Of a DNA stretch of 64,000 nt, positions 1 through 8,449 are shown in pieces. How positions within the stretch are numbered: position 1 is the stretch's first letter; every line of letters begins with the position of its first letter. The translations under genes and the position numbers were made by a program. The notes beneath the pieces were generated by a model, which made no database searches, was not told where the DNA came from, and was given only the letters and a program-made list of their open reading frames with translations. Source of the stretch: Rhodococcus sp. 14-1411-2a (GTDB lineage Bacteria; Actinomycetota; Actinomycetes; Mycobacteriales; Mycobacteriaceae). The DNA is taken from the NCBI RefSeq assembly GCF_002259485.1, contig NZ_NPGA01000007.1, forward strand, positions 310,001 to 374,000. The letters are read 5' to 3'.

Positions 1-2
1 CG

Positions 3-752
3 TTGAACAACCCCCAGGCCCGTAATCCCATCTCCGAGGCGGAGACCATCGACGCCCTCGAGGCCGCGATCGCCGACGCGAACGGGGATCCATCGATCAG
101 GGTTGCCGTCCTGACCGGTGCCGGTTCGGCATTCTCCTCGGGCGGGAACGTCAAGCACATGCGGGACAAGCAGGGAATGTTCGGTGGTAGCCCGGCCGAG
201 TTGCGGCAGGGCTACCGCCACGGCATTCAACGAATCCCGAAGGCGTTGTATCACTGCGAGATTCCCACGATCGCCGCGGTCAACGGCCCAGCCATCGGAG
301 CCGGTTGCGATCTGGCGTTGATGTGCGATCTTCGAATCGCCTCGACCACTGCGACATTCGCCGAGAGTTTCGCCAAGGTGGGCATCATTCCCGGAGACGG
401 TGGGGCCTGGCTGCTCCCCCGGGCCATCGGCATGGCACGGGCGAGCGAAATGGCGTTCACCGGCGAGGCCATCGACGCCGCTACGGCATTGGAATGGGGC
501 CTGGTCTCTCGGGTCGTCGAGCCCGAGGATCTGCTCGACGCTGCCCACGCGCTGGCACGGCGCGTGGCGGCCAACCCACCGCAGGTACTGCGTATGACGA
601 AGAAGTTGTTGCGCGAGGGCCAGCAGCAGAGTCTGGAATCCTTGCTCGAACTCTCCGCCGCCTTTCAGGCCATCGCACACCACACCGAGGATCATTCCGA
701 GGCTGTCGACGCGATGCTCGAGCGTCGCGATCCCGAGTTCCGAGGACGCTGA
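3..752 (+). CDS. enoyl-CoA hydratase/isomerase (crotonase) family, 5'-truncated by window edge
   Basis: Crotonase-fold protein acting on acyl-CoA thioesters, probably in fatty-acid or aromatic acyl-CoA degradation. The visible part opens with NNPQARNP, which in this family sits about 15-20 residues inside the protein after the first beta strand. The TTG at position 3 is therefore almost certainly an internal Leu codon and the true start lies upstream of the window. The oxyanion-hole segments are present: a GAGSAFSSGGN loop near residue 40 and AAVNGPAIGAGCDLAL near residue 93, followed by a GIIPGDGGAW loop. The C-terminus (AMLERRDPEF) is intact. It converges on the NCS1 permease, with a strong hairpin between the two stops. 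The family is clear; the substrate is unknown. Confidence 0.85.
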   Translation: MNNPQARNPISEAETIDALEAAIADANGDPSIRVAVLTGAGSAFSSGGNVKHMRDKQGMFGGSPAELRQGYRHGIQRIPKALYHCEIPTIAAVNGPAIGAGCDLALMCDLRIASTTATFAESFAKVGIIPGDGGAWLLPRAIGMARASEMAFTGEAIDAATALEWGLVSRVVEPEDLLDAAHALARRVAANPPQVLRMTKKLLREGQQQSLESLLELSAAFQAIAHHTEDHSEAVDAMLERRDPEFRGR

Positions 753-758
753 CTCGCC

Positions 759-802
759 AGGTGAGTGGAAACTCGGGCCCCACTACGAGTTTCCGCTCAC
801 CT
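759..802. terminator. hairpin between convergent genes
   Basis: Inverted repeat with 17-nt arms (AGGTGAGTGGAAACTCG at 759-775 and its near-perfect complement at 786-802, one G-T position) around a 10-nt loop. It lies between the stop codons of the crotonase (752) and the NCS1 permease (815). There is no U-tract, as is usual in actinobacteria, and it can act in both directions. Confidence 0.7.
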
Positions 803-814
803 GCGACGAAGTCG

Positions 815-2461
815 CTACTGCGGGGGCAGGATGTGCTCCCCCGTCTTGTCGGTGCTCAGCGACAGTGAACTGATGTACTGCTTCTCCCCGTTGGGCCCGG
901 GCACGTTGGACGCGATCATGTCGGGTCGCTCGAATTCCATACCGCTGACGTGGCACATCACGAGTGCGTCGGACGGGTTGCCGTGCTCGTCGAACATCGG
1001 CAGATCGATGCCGTCATCGGTACGCCGCAGGTAGTACTTGCCCTTGGTTGCCACCGCCAGGATGGGCGGAAGTATCAGTGCCAGAACGAGAGCCACGATC
1101 GGCGAGTACGGTTTGATCGCCGGTCCGAATGCTCCGAAGAACACCAGAATCGACAGGATGGCCGACGCCGCCATCGATCCGAAGCCGACCGGATTGATGT
1201 TGTAGAGCATGCCGCGTCGAAACTCGGGGACCTTGGGTGAGAGCTTCAGGATGTACTTGTTGAAGACGATGTCCGACGCCACCACGGCGATCCACGCGAT
1301 ACCGCAGTTGGCGTAGAAGCCGAGGATGTCGTTGAGGAAGCTGAACATGTTGGCTTCCATCAGGATCAGCGCGATCGCTAGATTGAAGAGCACGAAGACC
1401 ATGCGCCCCGGGTAGGTCTTGGTGATGCGGGTGTAGGAGTTGGTCCACGCCAGCGACCCGGAATACGCGTTGGTCACATTGATCTTGATCTGACTGATGA
1501 CGACCAGGATCACCGCGAGGGTCATGGCGAGCCAACCCGGCATGAAGTTCTCGTAGATCTCCAGGAACTGGTGCACCGGCTCGTTGGCGATGGTGGATCC
1601 GTCGACCACGTTGGCGATCAGATACACGGCGAGGAACAGTCCGACGACCTGCTTGAGTGCACCGAAGATGACCCAGCCCGGACCGGCGAGAAGTACTGCG
1701 GTCCACCAGCGTCGGGAATTCTCGGGAGTCTTGGGCGGCATGAAACGCAGGTAGTCGATCTGCTCGGCGATCTGCGCGATGAGCGACAGGCACACGCCGG
1801 CCGCGAGCATCACCGATCCGATGTTGACCCCCTTGCCGTCGGCACCGTCCTGACCGCCGTAGGCGAAGAACTCGCCGACCGAATCGGGATTGCTGAACAC
1901 GAGGTAGACGAACGGCAGCACCATCAGCACCAGCCACAGTGGGGTGGTCCAGACCTGCAGCTTGGCAAGGGCTTTCATGCCGTAGATGACCAGCGGGATG
2001 ACCATGATCGTGGACACCGCGTAGCCGATGGGCAGCGGAATGCCCAGGCCGAGTTCGAGACCCTGCGCCATGATCGAGCCTTCGAGCGCGAAGAAGATGA
2101 ACGTGAACGTCGCGAAGATGACGTTGGTGACGACCGATCCGTAGTAGCCGAAACCGCTTCCCCGCGTGATCAAATCGAGGTCGATGTTGTAGCGGGCGGC
2201 ATAGTAGGCGAGCGGGAGCCCGGTCAGGAAGATCACGACGGCGAACACCAGGATGCCCCAGAGCGCGTTGCCGGTTCCGTAGGAGATTCCGATGTTCGCA
2301 CCGATGGCGAAGTCCGCGAGATACGCGATGCCGCCGAGGGCGGATGTCGCGACGACTCCGGTTCCCCACTTGCGGTAGCTACGCGGCGCGAAGCGCAGCG
2401 TGTAGTCCTCGAGCGTCTCTTTCAGCGCGGTGTCTGTCGGCGCAGGCTGTACAGCGGTCAT
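815..2461 (-). CDS. NCS1-family nucleobase:cation symporter (cytosine/purine/allantoin type)
   Basis: Twelve-helix integral membrane permease of the NCS1 family, which imports cytosine, purines, hydantoins or allantoin with H+ or Na+. At 548 residues it is at the long end for the family. The N-terminal signature (ETLEDYTLRFAPRSYRKWG, then a helix with DFAIGANIGISYG) and the central segment AEQIDYLRFMPPKT fit purine-cytosine permeases. A polar C-terminal tail of about 80 residues follows the last helix and should be cytoplasmic. The ATG at 2461 is followed upstream by a short inverted repeat (CAACGT at 2469-2474, ACGTTG at 2484-2489) that could be an operator, but this is weak. No nucleobase-catabolism gene lies next to it, so the substrate cannot be inferred from context. 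Confidence 0.85.
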   Translation of the reverse strand: MTAVQPAPTDTALKETLEDYTLRFAPRSYRKWGTGVVATSALGGIAYLADFAIGANIGISYGTGNALWGILVFAVVIFLTGLPLAYYAARYNIDLDLITRGSGFGYYGSVVTNVIFATFTFIFFALEGSIMAQGLELGLGIPLPIGYAVSTIMVIPLVIYGMKALAKLQVWTTPLWLVLMVLPFVYLVFSNPDSVGEFFAYGGQDGADGKGVNIGSVMLAAGVCLSLIAQIAEQIDYLRFMPPKTPENSRRWWTAVLLAGPGWVIFGALKQVVGLFLAVYLIANVVDGSTIANEPVHQFLEIYENFMPGWLAMTLAVILVVISQIKINVTNAYSGSLAWTNSYTRITKTYPGRMVFVLFNLAIALILMEANMFSFLNDILGFYANCGIAWIAVVASDIVFNKYILKLSPKVPEFRRGMLYNINPVGFGSMAASAILSILVFFGAFGPAIKPYSPIVALVLALILPPILAVATKGKYYLRRTDDGIDLPMFDEHGNPSDALVMCHVSGMEFERPDMIASNVPGPNGEKQYISSLSLSTDKTGEHILPPQ

Positions 2462-2574
2462 GGGTCAACAACGTAGAACCGCCACGTTGCCGCTATGTCT
2501 TGGAGAGATGTAGCTCCGGTTACTCACTCCGGCGATTCGGACATTCGTCCCCGTAGTCCCGCCGGCGAGGTTTG

Positions 2575-3156
2575 TCAGGCGACTGCGCGCGCCGCCAGCA
2601 GCGAGAAGTTCGACAGCTCGGCGCGCAGCATGTTCATCGCCCGGTGCTGGGCCACTCGCACGGCTCCGGCCGTCATTCCGAGCGCCTCGCCGGTCTGCGG
2701 TGCCGTCATTCCCCACACGACTCGCATCAGGATGATCTTGCGGTACTTCGTCGGCAGGGTGTCCATCAATGCCTGGGTGTGGCTACGCAGTTCGTCGCCG
2801 AGTGCAAGCTGCTCCGGCCCGGCATCGGTGGATTGCTCCTCCGGCATCTCGTCGATCGAGAACGACTGCCGCAGTACCGATTTACGGCCCGCGTCGGCCA
2901 GCTTGTGCGCGGCGATCCCGTACACGAACGCCATGAAGGGCTTGCCCATGTCGCGGTACTTGGGGATGGCGGTGACCAGTGCGAGGCAGACCTCTTGCAC
3001 CACATCGTCCGCGGCGACGTCGAGATTCCCGATGCGAGCTGCGCAGTATCGACGAACCGGTGGCTGGATCAACACCAGCACCTGTTCGAGAGCGAGTCGA
3101 TCTCCCGCAACGGCGCGGGGCACAACGTCCTCGAGCCTGTCCATGCCGAAACTCAT
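2575..3156 (-). CDS. sigD: sigma-70 family RNA polymerase sigma factor, SigD/ShbA type
   Basis: Alternative group-4-like sigma factor of 193 residues. Region 2 (about residues 25-90) contains DDVVQEVCLALV and the -10-recognition segment around KPFMAFVYGIAAHKLAD. Region 4 (about 130-180) ends in the helix-turn-helix TGEALGMTAGAVRVAQHRAM. The composition matches mycobacterial SigD and Streptomyces ShbA, which drive expression of other sigma factors or growth-related genes. I chose the ATG at 3156 because GAGGAG lies 7 nt upstream; a TTG seven codons earlier has no such site. In M. tuberculosis the anti-sigma gene rsdA follows sigD. Here the next gene downstream on the same strand is the NCS1 permease, so no anti-sigma partner is adjacent. 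Confidence 0.85.
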   Translation of the reverse strand: MSFGMDRLEDVVPRAVAGDRLALEQVLVLIQPPVRRYCAARIGNLDVAADDVVQEVCLALVTAIPKYRDMGKPFMAFVYGIAAHKLADAGRKSVLRQSFSIDEMPEEQSTDAGPEQLALGDELRSHTQALMDTLPTKYRKIILMRVVWGMTAPQTGEALGMTAGAVRVAQHRAMNMLRAELSNFSLLAARAVA

Positions 3157-3357
3157 GGCCGATCTCCTCACTGGCAACGCGCGTCCTCTCCTGAACGCTC
3201 ACCAGTACTTCGGTGCCGATTCCCACCCGGCTTGGTCCGAGTGGGTACCACACCGAACAAAAATTGTGATTCAGGTAACACGGTGTGTCGGCGAAGCGAA
3301 GTACCGGACAACACCGTCGTCGCAGCACGTGACACTCACACCCGCGGAGCGCCGCCC

Positions 3358-4317
3358 ATGAATACCAACGAGATCACCAGCGAGCAGAGCCATCAGGTCG
3401 GTCGCCGCAGCACCGTCGCTGCCGGCGACGGCACCGCTCTGGCGGTTCGCGAGTTCGGGCATCCGAATGCGCCACTGACCGCGGTGTTCGTGCACGGACA
3501 CTGCCTGCGGATGCAGTCGTGGACCGACCTGCGTGCACAGGTGGAACACGCCTGGGGAGACGATGTGCGGATCGTGATGTACGACCACCGCGGGCACGGG
3601 GAGTCGAGTGCGGCCGCGCCGGAGAGCTGCACCATCGATCAGCTCGGTGAGGACCTGGCCGACGTCATCCGTGCGATGGTCCCGTCGGGACCGTTCGTCG
3701 TCGTCGGCCATTCGATGGGGGGAATGACGGCGCTCTCCTACGCCCGTCAGAACCCGGAGGCCATCGGCACGCGCCTGGTCGGAGTCGGTTTGATCGCGAC
3801 GTCGGCGGGTGGAATCACCGACGACGGACTCGGCAGTGCCCTCGCGCATCCCGCGGTGTCGGTGTTCCAGGCCGCTGTTCGACGCGCCCCTCGACTGATG
3901 TCGGGTGCCAAGAGACTCAGTCGCGGCGTGTGGGCACCCATCGTCAGGACCGCGGGCTGCGGATCCCGAAGAGTCGGTCCGAGGGTGGTGACGCTGGCGA
4001 CGGCAATGCTGGGCGAGACGTCCATCGTGACGTTGGCCGGCTTCCTCGGGGCATTCCGAGGTCTGGACGAGGTGGCCGGCCTGGCTACGCTCGCCTCGAT
4101 CCCCACCCTGGTGTTGTGCGGCTCGGACGACCTGATGACACCGATGCGTCACTCGGAAACCATTGCCGAACATCTGCCCGACGCTCGCCTGGTGTGCGTC
4201 GCGGAGGCCGGGCACATGGTGATCCTCGAACGGGCCCACGAAGTGGCCGATGCCGTCGTCGAACTCGTGACGGCGGCTCGCCGTGCACACGTGCGAGATC
4301 TCGCCCTGGCTCGCTAG
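3358..4317 (+). CDS. alpha/beta hydrolase
   Basis: Cytoplasmic alpha/beta-hydrolase fold enzyme of 319 residues, with no signal peptide. The oxyanion motif is HGHCLRMQSW (near 46), the nucleophile elbow is VGHSMGG with Ser119, the acid is in CGSDDLMTP near residue 258 and the histidine is in EAGHMVI near residue 287, so the triad is complete. A DHRGHGES motif near residue 76 is typical of peroxidase/lipase-like members. The ATG at 3358 fits the beginning of the homologous region; the open frame extends upstream without family resemblance. The gene is divergent from sigD, with about 200 bases between them. The substrate cannot be assigned. Confidence 0.85.
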   Translation: MNTNEITSEQSHQVGRRSTVAAGDGTALAVREFGHPNAPLTAVFVHGHCLRMQSWTDLRAQVEHAWGDDVRIVMYDHRGHGESSAAAPESCTIDQLGEDLADVIRAMVPSGPFVVVGHSMGGMTALSYARQNPEAIGTRLVGVGLIATSAGGITDDGLGSALAHPAVSVFQAAVRRAPRLMSGAKRLSRGVWAPIVRTAGCGSRRVGPRVVTLATAMLGETSIVTLAGFLGAFRGLDEVAGLATLASIPTLVLCGSDDLMTPMRHSETIAEHLPDARLVCVAEAGHMVILERAHEVADAVVELVTAARRAHVRDLALAR

Positions 4318-4337
4318 CGACAAGGACCTGCCGACGA

Positions 4338-4374
4338 CTGTGGCCCGCAACGGAGGATCCGATGCGGGCCACAG
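4338..4374. terminator. bidirectional hairpin terminator
   Basis: Perfect 12-nt inverted repeat (CTGTGGCCCGCA at 4338-4349, complement at 4363-4374) with a 13-nt loop, lying between the converging stops of the hydrolase (4317) and the secreted protein (4391). Confidence 0.75.
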
Positions 4375-4390
4375 CACTGCTGTACGAGAG

Positions 4391-5065
4391 TTACTTCTTG
4401 ACGGCGGGAGGAGCGTTGAGGAGCTGGATGAACTGCCCTGCGTTGCCGGCGATGGCACCGAGACCACCGATGGCGGTTCCGGCGAGCGAAGCACCCGAGC
4501 CGAGAAGCAGTGCGCCGCCGACGCATCCGGCTACCGGTGCTGCACCGAAGAGCAGCAGGGCAGGCGCGGAGACGGTGCCGGCGGCGATGGCTCCGAGGAA
4601 GCAACCGGTGACCAGACCGGTTGCGGCTCCGAGGAATCCACCGACCGAAGCGGACAGGCTGATGTTGTCCTTGACGCCGGAGACCGCGGCGGGCAGGTCG
4701 ACCTGCTGCAGACCCGGGAGAGAGGCGGAGACCGGCGTTGCCGCGGCAGGCGAGGCGTCGGCGGTCAGGGTGGCGCGGTTTCCGTCGATGACGGCGGCGA
4801 CGGGGTGCGAGAAGCCGTCTGCGGCAATGGCCAACGGCACCGAGTCGACCAGCACACCGTTGGCGTCGCGGACGACGAGGTGGTTGTCCTCGTTGCTCAG
4901 GGTGCCGGCCGTCGTGTCGACGAGGACCTGGTTGCCGGCCTGGGTGACGTTCCACCCGACGGCAGCGGCGGGAGCCGGTGCCGGATCCGCATAGGCGGTG
5001 CCCATGGCGGTCGTCATCGCTGCAATGACCAATGCGGACGTTGCCGCGAATCGAGTCAGCTTCAT
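4391..5065 (-). CDS. secreted protein of unknown function
   Basis: A 224-residue exported protein. Residues 1-26 form a Sec signal peptide (KLTR, a hydrophobic core, then AMGTAYA before DPAPAP, with likely cleavage after Ala26). The mature protein has a beta-rich N-terminal half (about 30-120) and a C-terminal half of Gly/Ala-rich hydrophobic segments (about 130-210: FLGAATGLVTGCFLGAI, LLLFGAAPVAGCVGGALLLG). The latter look like a glycine-zipper membrane-inserting hairpin and contain two cysteines. Similar small secreted proteins are common in Rhodococcus and Nocardia, but none that I know has an assigned role. It lies downstream of amt on the same strand with 191 bases between, probably under its own promoter. 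Confidence 0.7.
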   Translation of the reverse strand: MKLTRFAATSALVIAAMTTAMGTAYADPAPAPAAAVGWNVTQAGNQVLVDTTAGTLSNEDNHLVVRDANGVLVDSVPLAIAADGFSHPVAAVIDGNRATLTADASPAAATPVSASLPGLQQVDLPAAVSGVKDNISLSASVGGFLGAATGLVTGCFLGAIAAGTVSAPALLLFGAAPVAGCVGGALLLGSGASLAGTAIGGLGAIAGNAGQFIQLLNAPPAVKK

Positions 5066-5256
5066 GTTCCTCAGTCTTTCGTCGTGTCCATCACTCGATG
5101 CGAGCAGCGAAAAACTATGGGTGGAACACGCGGGTCAGGAGAACCGAAGATGAACGATCGGGGTCGAACCGAACAACGATTGCACGCATCGACTCATAAG
5201 GGACAGAACGGGTTTCGAAGTCCAAACCGTTCGTAAACGACACGCGCGGGTTGTCT

Positions 5257-6591
5257 CTACTTACCGAAAAGACCCGGCTTGTTGCTGCCTCCGTGGCTCA
5301 CCCCGAAGTCGTAGGCGGACTCGGCGTGCTCGTGCTCGTCGAGACCGTCGGCTTCGTGTTGCGCGTCGGCGCGCACTCCCATGACAGCCTTGATCGCGAA
5401 CGCGATGCCGGTGGTGACGACGGCGCAGTAGGCGAACACCGCAGCCACCGCGACCGCCTGTACCCACAGCTGATGCAGCCCGCCGCCGTACAACAGACCG
5501 TCCACCCCTGCCGGCATCTTCGCACTGGCCACGAGTCCGATCATCAGCGTGCCGACGATGCCACCGACGAGGTGCACACCGACGACGTCGAGCGAATCGT
5601 CGTAGCCGAAGCGGTATTTGAGGCCGATGGCCAGAGCACACAACGCACCCGACGCGATGCCGATCGCCGCGGCACCGATCGGGGTGACCGCCGTGCACGA
5701 GGGTGTGATGGCCACCAAACCGGCCACGACGCCCGAGGCCGCACCGAACGACGTCGCATGGCCGTCCCGCAGCTTCTCGACGACGAGCCACGCCGCCATG
5801 GACATCGCTCCTGCACCCATCGTGTTCACCAGAGCCACCGCGGCGACGCCGTCCGCGGCCAACGACGACCCCGCGTTGAACCCGAACCAACCGAACCACA
5901 GCAGCCCGGCTCCGAGCATGACGGCCGGAAGGTTGTGCGGGCGCATGGGATCTCGCGGCCAACCCCGCCGCTTGCCGACCACGAGCGCGAGAACGAGGCC
6001 GGCGACGCCTGCGTTGATCTCCACCGCAGTTCCGCCGGCGAAGTCGATGGCACCGAGCTTGTTGGTGATCCACCCACCGAACTCACTGGTGAGCCCGTCG
6101 AGCGAGAACACCCAGTGCGCCACCGGAAAGTAGACGAGTGTGGACCACAGCGCCGCGAACAGCACCCAGGGTACGAATCGCATTCGGTCTGCGACGGCGC
6201 CGGAGATCAGCGCCACCGTCACCATCGCGAAACCTGCCTGGAACGCCGCGAACACCAGCGCTGGAACGGTTCCCACCAACGGAATCGACACCGTCCCTGC
6301 GGCCGAGGTGTACACCCCGCCCAGCAGACCCTCGAAACCGGCGTACTGCAACGGGTTTCCGATCCACCCGCCGATCACGTTGTCGCCGAACACCATCGAG
6401 AATCCGAACGCCAACCACAGCAGCCACACCACTGCGATTGCCGACAAACTCATCATCATCATGTTCAGCACACTCTTCGAGCGCACCATGCCGCCGTAGA
6501 AGAAGGCCAGGCCGGGAGTCATCAACAGCACCAGCGCGGTACTGGTCAGCAGCCACGCCGTATCGCCCGCATCGGGCGCGCCGACGATCAC
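5257..6591 (-). CDS. amt: ammonium transporter with Glu at the first twin-His position
   Basis: Eleven-helix Amt/Mep/Rh channel of 444 residues conducting ammonium into the cell. Family landmarks are LAFFYGGMVRSKS (near 28), GFNAGSS (near 237) and GVHLVGGIVGTL containing His340, which aligns with AmtB His318. At the position of AmtB His168 (DFAGGTVVHINA) this protein reads DFAGGTAVEINA, so Glu191 replaces the first pore histidine; the codon is GAG. A charged C-terminal tail (about 400-444) would be the cytoplasmic region contacted by PII in relatives. Translation starts at a GTG that overlaps the echA6 stop by 4 nt (GTGA). No glnB or glnD follows, unlike many amt loci. Confidence 0.93.
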   Translation of the reverse strand: MIVGAPDAGDTAWLLTSTALVLLMTPGLAFFYGGMVRSKSVLNMMMMSLSAIAVVWLLWLAFGFSMVFGDNVIGGWIGNPLQYAGFEGLLGGVYTSAAGTVSIPLVGTVPALVFAAFQAGFAMVTVALISGAVADRMRFVPWVLFAALWSTLVYFPVAHWVFSLDGLTSEFGGWITNKLGAIDFAGGTAVEINAGVAGLVLALVVGKRRGWPRDPMRPHNLPAVMLGAGLLWFGWFGFNAGSSLAADGVAAVALVNTMGAGAMSMAAWLVVEKLRDGHATSFGAASGVVAGLVAITPSCTAVTPIGAAAIGIASGALCALAIGLKYRFGYDDSLDVVGVHLVGGIVGTLMIGLVASAKMPAGVDGLLYGGGLHQLWVQAVAVAAVFAYCAVVTTGIAFAIKAVMGVRADAQHEADGLDEHEHAESAYDFGVSHGGSNKPGLFGK

Positions 6592-7319
6592 CGTCCCACG
6601 AACTTCGGCTTGCGCTTCTCGGATCGTGCGCGGCGCGCTTCTTTCATGTCCTCGCTGCTCCACGCGGCCTCGAACGCAGCGACCTGCTCCGGCGTCGGAA
6701 CATCCTGTGCTCCATCGTCGTTGAAGACGAGCTTGAGGTGACGCAACGCCAAAGGAGCGAGTTCGGTGATCGACTGCGCCCACTGTGTCGCGACGTCCAG
6801 GTCGCCGAGTTTGTTCGCCAGCCCGCAGGTGAACGCCTGCTCGGTGTACACCCGCTCACCGCCGAGCAGGATGGTGCGCGCAACACCTCCGCCCGCGAGC
6901 GAGGCCAACCGCCGGATGGTCCAGTTGCTGACCGCGATGCCGAGCCGGGTCGACGGTATTTCGAAGAAGCTCCCCGGCGCAACGACTCGCAGATCGCACG
7001 CGACAGCCAACTGTGTGCCGGCACCGACGGCCGGTCCGTTCACCGCGGCCACGACCGGAATCGAGGTCCGCTGGATTGCCGTCAGCATCTCTTCGAGGAT
7101 CTGCCCGAAGTGCTCGGGAAACGCGTCCCCCGTCAGGTCTGCACCCGCACAGAAGCTGGTGCCCTGGCCGGTGACGACCACGACCCGCGCGCCGTCACGC
7201 TCGGCTTGTTCGACTCCGCGATGCACCGCCAGGCACAACTCGGAGTTCAACGCGTTCCGTCGATCCGGCCGCTGCAGTTCGAGGGTGACGACGTCGCCGT
7301 CACGAGAGAGTCCGATCAC
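6588..7319 (-). CDS. echA6: EchA6-like non-catalytic enoyl-CoA hydratase homologue
   Basis: Crotonase-fold protein of 243 residues that closely resembles M. tuberculosis EchA6 (Rv0905), with shared segments such as ELQRPxRRNALNS, GTxFCAGADL, AVACDLRVVAP, NWTIRRL and KRKPKFVG. EchA6 binds long-chain acyl-CoA and feeds FAS-II for mycolate synthesis rather than hydrating enoyl-CoA. Here too the usual catalytic-loop sequence (GxxPGxGG) is replaced by LGIAVSNW. The GTG at 7319 gives the same N-terminus (IGLS...VTLELQRP) as EchA6; a GTG nine codons upstream is less likely. In M. tuberculosis echA6 neighbours accD3. Here accD3 is about 9 kb away and the downstream partner is amt, coupled by a 4-nt overlap. 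Confidence 0.85.
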   Translation of the reverse strand: MIGLSRDGDVVTLELQRPDRRNALNSELCLAVHRGVEQAERDGARVVVVTGQGTSFCAGADLTGDAFPEHFGQILEEMLTAIQRTSIPVVAAVNGPAVGAGTQLAVACDLRVVAPGSFFEIPSTRLGIAVSNWTIRRLASLAGGGVARTILLGGERVYTEQAFTCGLANKLGDLDVATQWAQSITELAPLALRHLKLVFNDDGAQDVPTPEQVAAFEAAWSSEDMKEARRARSEKRKPKFVGR

Positions 7320-7381
7320 GAGAGCAGAGGTTACCCACCAGTACACAAAATGACAGTGCGGGGCCTGATCTACTGGTCTCC

Positions 7382-8449
7382 ATGATCGACACTCGGGTCG
7401 CCGTCATCGGCGCCGGCCAAGCCGGACTCTCGGCCGGTTATCACCTGCACCGCACCGGACTCACCGCAGGCGAGGGCTTCGTGATGTTGGATCGCTCCCC
7501 CGGGCCGGGCGGCGCATGGCAGTTCCGCTGGCCCTCGCTGACGCTGAGCACCGTCAATGGCGTCCACGACCTGCCCGGTATGGCCTTCGCGGACACGCTC
7601 GGAGACGAGCCGGCCGAGACCATCGCCGCCGCCGACGCCGTCCCCCGGTACTACCGCGAGTACGAGGAACGCTTCGAACTGCATGTTCGACGCCCCGTCA
7701 CGGTGACAGTCGTGTGCGATCGGGAACCCCGATTCCGAGTCGAAGCCGGCGAGACCGTCGTCATGGCCGAGGGGCTGATCAACGCAACCGGGACGTGGGA
7801 GAAGCCGTTCGTTCCGCACTACGACGGAGCCGAGACGTTCGCAGGCAGGCAACTGCACACCAAGGACTATCGGACGGCCGACGAGTTCGCAGGCAAGCAC
7901 GTCGTGGTGGTGGGCGGCGGCATCTCGGCCGTCCAACTGCTCGACGAGATCTCACAGGTCACGTCCACGACATGGGTGACGCGTCGACCACCGGTGTTCC
8001 GGGACAGCGAATTCGACCACGATGCCGGCCGCAAAGCCGTCGCCATGGTCGAGGAACGTGTGCGGGCAGGCCTGCCACCCGGCTCGGTCGTCTCGGTGAC
8101 CGGGCTGTTGCTCACGCCGTCGTTGGCTGCCGCCCGCGAGCGCGGGGCTCTGGAACGCAAGCCGATGTTCTCGTCCATCACGGAAGATTCCGTGATGTGG
8201 GAGGACGGGTCGAGTCAGCACGCCGATGTGATTCTGTGGGCCACCGGTTTTCGGAGCGCCCTCGACCACCTCGCTCCGCTGCGCCTGCGCGGACACGGCG
8301 GCGGAATCGTCATGGACGGCAGGCTCACGACCCGGGTCGCCGCGAACCATCGCGTCCACCTGCTCGGCTACGGGCCGTCCGCCAGCACGATCGGGGCGAA
8401 CCGAGCCGGGCGAGCCGCGGTCACGGAGTTGCTGGAAACTCTGGGCTAG
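7382..8449 (+). CDS. NAD(P)/FAD-binding flavoprotein monooxygenase-like
   Basis: Cytoplasmic two-dinucleotide-binding-domain flavoprotein of 355 residues. The N-terminal FAD Rossmann motif is VAVIGAGQAGLSAGYHL (residues 5-21). The second, NADPH-binding, motif is VVVGGGISAVQLL (near 177). ATGFRSALDHL near residue 290 is the ATG motif of flavin monooxygenase and thioredoxin-reductase-like enzymes. GTWEKPFVPHY near 137 marks the link between domains. It is short for Baeyer-Villiger monooxygenases and better fits the class-B FMO-like or CzcO-like oxidoreductases. The gene is divergent from echA6-amt. It ends at the palindrome CTAG that also supplies the stop codon of the converging hemD-like gene. 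Confidence 0.8.
   Translation: MIDTRVAVIGAGQAGLSAGYHLHRTGLTAGEGFVMLDRSPGPGGAWQFRWPSLTLSTVNGVHDLPGMAFADTLGDEPAETIAAADAVPRYYREYEERFELHVRRPVTVTVVCDREPRFRVEAGETVVMAEGLINATGTWEKPFVPHYDGAETFAGRQLHTKDYRTADEFAGKHVVVVGGGISAVQLLDEISQVTSTTWVTRRPPVFRDSEFDHDAGRKAVAMVEERVRAGLPPGSVVSVTGLLLTPSLAAARERGALERKPMFSSITEDSVMWEDGSSQHADVILWATGFRSALDHLAPLRLRGHGGGIVMDGRLTTRVAANHRVHLLGYGPSASTIGANRAGRAAVTELLETLG

Noticed and set aside
3241-3300. Spaced inverted repeat ACACCG ... CGGTGT upstream of the hydrolase as an operator
   Set aside because: The arms are 6 bases with a spacer of about 26 bases, easily due to chance in this composition.
2572-3357. An upstream extension of the alpha/beta hydrolase frame
   Set aside because: The frame is open but lies antisense to sigD and shows no hydrolase sequence; the conserved protein starts at 3358.
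5251-6741. A 496-codon plus-strand open frame
   Set aside because: It is antisense to amt, has low-complexity composition and no recognisable domain.
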